A DNA stretch of 8,141 nucleotides. It comes from DASVSE01 sp036399715 (lineage in GTDB: Bacteria; Bacteroidota; Rhodothermia; Rhodothermales; Rubricoccaceae). Positions 6,764 through 8,141 of this stretch are shown here, piece after piece. Made by a program: the position numbers and the translations under genes. Position 1 is the stretch's first letter. Every line of letters starts with the position of its first letter. The notes below the pieces were generated by a model. It saw only the letters and a list, made by a program, of their open reading frames with translations. It had not been told where the DNA came from and did not search any database. The stretch lies in NCBI GenBank assembly GCA_036399715.1, contig DASWMO010000194.1, forward strand, positions 1-8,141, given 5' to 3'.

Positions 6764-6795
6764 TCAAGATACACCGTTCCTGTGCCACCCTCAAC
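6764..6795 (-). promoter_or_regulatory. Candidate Bacteroidota-type promoter for rho
   Basis: Read on the minus strand, GTTG (6792-6795), a 20-nt spacer and TATCTTGA (6764-6771) resemble the Bacteroidota promoter pattern TTTG - ~19-21 nt - TAnnTTTG. Three of four -33 bases and four of six defined -7 bases match. It faces rho and lies in one of the least GC-rich patches of the region. The match is partial, and the organism group is itself inferred, so this is a weak call. Confidence 0.25.
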
Positions 6796-6871
6796 CCTGC
6801 CTGCTCTGTCCCCGGAGATCCCCGACGCACTGCCCGTCACCGCGGATCCTGTAGCAGCGTTCGCGCCCCGG

Positions 6872-7648
6872 ATGCACACCGACGTGCGAGGTCCTGAAGG
6901 GGCGCCGCCGGTCCTGCTGCTCCACGGCTGGGGCTCGTCGGCCGCGCTGATGGAGGCGGCTGGGCGACCACTCGTCGAGACACACCGCGTCCACGCGCTC
7001 GACCTGCCGGGCCACGGCCGCACGCCTGCGCCGCCACGCCTCCCCGACGGCACGGCGTGGGGCGTGCCCGAGTACGCCGCACTCGTCGCGCACTACATCC
7101 GCGTGCACGGCCTCGCGCCGCTCCCCGTCGTGGGCCACTCCAACGGCGGCCGCATCGCGCTCACGATGGCCACCGACGACACGATGGCGGCCCTGATCTC
7201 GAAGATGGTCCTCGTAAGCCCGTCCGGCATCACGCCACCGCGCTCCGCCGGCTATCACGTCCGGCGGGCGTACGTCTCCATACTCAAAGCGCCGTTCCGC
7301 CTCGTCCCCGACGGCCCGCTCCGCGCGCGCGGGCTGACGTGGCTGCGGACGACCCTCTACTGGCGCCTCGTCTCGTCGGGCGATTACGCGCAGGCGTCGG
7401 ACGCGATGCGCGAGACGTTTGTGCGGACGGTCAATCACCACGTCGACGACCGCCTCGGGCGCGTCCGCGTGCCGACGTTGCTCGTGTGGGGTGACGCCGA
7501 TACGGCGATCTCGCGCGTGCAGATGGACACCCTCGCGGCCGGCATCCCGGATGCGGGCCTGCTCGTGCTGCCCGGCGCGGGCCACTACGGCTACCTCGAC
7601 GCCTACCCGACGTACGCCGCGGCCGTCCAGAGCTTTCTGGTCGCCTGA
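6872..7648 (+). CDS. Alpha/beta hydrolase fold protein
   Basis: A 258-residue alpha/beta hydrolase with the complete catalytic set. The oxyanion motif is LLLHGWGSS (15-23), the nucleophile elbow is VVGHSNGGR with Ser90, the acid is Asp210 in VWGDAD, and His238 sits in GAGHYGYLD. A helical cap region lies at about 116-185. No signal peptide or membrane segment is seen, so it is probably cytosolic. The substrate cannot be read from the sequence; esterase, lipase or C-C hydrolase activity are all possible. The start is uncertain. ATG at 6872 sits 14 codons before the first core strand. An in-frame GTG at 6782 would add 30 residues, but that stretch has fewer G/C-ending codons than the gene body (about 20 of 29) and looks non-coding. 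Neither start has a Shine-Dalgarno site. The next gene, probably a Mur ligase, starts 49 nt downstream on the same strand, so a shared transcript is likely. Confidence 0.9.
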   Translation: MHTDVRGPEGAPPVLLLHGWGSSAALMEAAGRPLVETHRVHALDLPGHGRTPAPPRLPDGTAWGVPEYAALVAHYIRVHGLAPLPVVGHSNGGRIALTMATDDTMAALISKMVLVSPSGITPPRSAGYHVRRAYVSILKAPFRLVPDGPLRARGLTWLRTTLYWRLVSSGDYAQASDAMRETFVRTVNHHVDDRLGRVRVPTLLVWGDADTAISRVQMDTLAAGIPDAGLLVLPGAGHYGYLDAYPTYAAAVQSFLVA

Positions 7649-7649
7649 C

Positions 7650-7669
7650 GCGCGGCCTTGACGCCGCGC
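7650..7669. repeat. Inverted repeat between hydrolase and Mur ligase-like gene
   Basis: GCGCGGC (7650-7656) and GCCGCGC (7663-7669) form a perfect 7-bp stem with a 6-nt loop just after the hydrolase stop. No T-run follows on either strand, so it is unlikely to be a full intrinsic terminator. It may only stabilise the upstream mRNA end or reduce read-through into the next gene. Confidence 0.35.
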
Positions 7670-7697
7670 AACGCCGAATCCTCCTGACCTCCGGCCC

Positions 7698-8141
7698 TTG
7701 ACTGCCCTCTCCCTTTTCGCCGTTCTTGCTTCGGGCGTCGCCGCGTGGCGCGCGTGGCGGCGGTTGCGCCACTTTCTGCACGTCTACCAGCTCGAAGGCT
7801 ACAAGCCCAACGAGTACGCCCACTGGCTGCGGACGCGCGGCGCCGCCCGCGTGCTCGCGCCTAGCCACTGGGCCGGGCTCGCGCTCGTCGGCCTCGCCTC
7901 GGTGGGCGCGGTCTGGATGCCCGTCGGGGCCGGCGTCGTGGCGTGTCTCGGGTGGTGCGTCGCGTTCGCGTCGGCCGTGCATGTGGAGCGGGCGCGCGAG
8001 AAGAAGCCGCTCGTGTTCACGGACCGGATGCGGCGGCAGGCGCGCGTCGCGCTCGGGCTCGCGGCCGTGCCCGTCCTCGCCGGCACGTGGGGCGCGTGGG
8101 CGGCTTCGGGCGTTGCGCCGCTGCTCGCGGGCTGGCTCGCG
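7698..8141 (+). CDS. Membrane N-terminus of a probable Mur ligase (MurF-like), 3' end missing
   Basis: The frame is open from 7662 to the window end with strongly G/C-ending codons. The only plausible start is TTG at 7698, giving 148 visible residues; no ATG or GTG precedes the conserved part. Visible order: a short hydrophobic stretch (2-17), the basic amphipathic block RRLRHFLHVYQLEGYKPNEY (21-40) followed by AHWLRTRG, two hydrophobic segments (about 58-74 and 76-95), the basic cytosolic loop EREKKPLVFTDRMRRQ-like stretch at 97-114, and another hydrophobic segment (about 117-147). From memory of the families, a QLExYKxxxYxxWL block with a KKPLVFT-type loop and several membrane segments is typical of Mur ligases with an N-terminal membrane domain, annotated as MurF-like. 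MurF adds D-Ala-D-Ala to the peptidoglycan precursor. The ATP-binding ligase domain would lie beyond the window, so the call is provisional. It otherwise reads as an integral membrane protein. Confidence 0.6.
   Translation, partial: MTALSLFAVLASGVAAWRAWRRLRHFLHVYQLEGYKPNEYAHWLRTRGAARVLAPSHWAGLALVGLASVGAVWMPVGAGVVACLGWCVAFASAVHVERAREKKPLVFTDRMRRQARVALGLAAVPVLAGTWGAWAASGVAPLLAGWLA

Larger units (their letters stand above)
6438..6871. other. Divergent intergenic region and probable rho leader
   Basis: About 430 nt lie between the divergent starts of rho (6437, minus) and the alpha/beta hydrolase gene (6872, plus). Frames on both strands stay open here, but the translations are low-complexity Pro/Arg-rich and show no family motif, so I read the stretch as non-coding. 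It holds a small perfect hairpin (6620-6634), the 8-bp palindrome GTTGCAAC (6644-6651), a purine-rich patch near 6528-6545 and a candidate minus-strand promoter (6764-6795). If that promoter is used, rho has a leader of about 320 nt. No tRNA, riboswitch or protein gene was recognised in it. Confidence 0.6.

Noticed and set aside
4146..6854. Open frame of 902 codons on the plus strand antisense to rho
   Set aside because: It is the antisense shadow of rho in GC-rich DNA. Its translation is Arg/Val/Ala-rich low complexity with no domain, while the minus frame encodes an unmistakable Rho.
6497..6871. Longer starts for the alpha/beta hydrolase (ATG at 6497, GTG at 6782)
   Set aside because: The stretch before 6872 has weaker third-position GC and a low-complexity translation. 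The GTG also overlaps the candidate rho promoter. The GTG at 6782 cannot be fully excluded.
6791..7585. Minus-strand open frame antisense to the alpha/beta hydrolase
   Set aside because: Shadow of a gene with a complete Ser-Asp-His triad; charged low-complexity translation.

Overview
The window is a very GC-rich bacterial chromosomal segment (most codons end in G or C). It holds seven protein genes, two of them cut by the window edges. No RNA gene, insertion sequence, CRISPR array or phage gene is visible. The gene set is chromosomal and mostly housekeeping. Shine-Dalgarno sequences are mostly absent, Rho carries a very long low-complexity N-terminal extension, and one candidate promoter resembles the Bacteroidota pattern. 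Together these suggest a high-GC member of the Bacteroidota/Rhodothermota group, for example a Rubrivirga- or Rubricoccus-like organism. This placement is inference from protein style, not from a marker search.

Layout: (1) Positions 1-1658, plus strand: the C-terminal part of a DprE1-like FAD oxidase, then a DprE2-like short-chain dehydrogenase only 5 nt downstream. As a pair they would epimerise a polyprenyl-phosphate sugar by oxidation then reduction. (2) Positions 1663-6437, minus strand. In transcription order these are rho (transcription termination factor, 723 aa, about half of it disordered), radC (JAB/MPN-domain protein) and a GNAT-acetyltransferase/carbon-nitrogen-hydrolase fusion. 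A strong hairpin separates rho from radC, and 70 nt separate radC from the fusion gene. The fusion gene converges on the dehydrogenase gene with only 4 nt between the stop codons. (3) Positions 6438-6871: a divergent intergenic region of about 430 nt, holding the rho leader and a possible minus-strand promoter. (4) Positions 6872-8141, plus strand: an alpha/beta hydrolase, then the N-terminal membrane part of what is probably a MurF-type Mur ligase, starting at TTG and running off the window.

Nothing here looks like a new defence or mobile system. The most distinctive item is Rho. Its first ~355 residues form three compositionally different low-complexity blocks (Ala/Pro with basic PRRTRAKA repeats, then Arg/Asp repeats, then Gly/Asn/Gln-rich) in front of a conserved RNA-binding and ATPase core. 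No canonical helical N-terminal domain is evident. The DprE1/DprE2-like pair and the membrane-anchored Mur ligase-like gene are the next most interesting points. Many long open frames lie antisense to the real genes; they are by-products of high GC and are left out.
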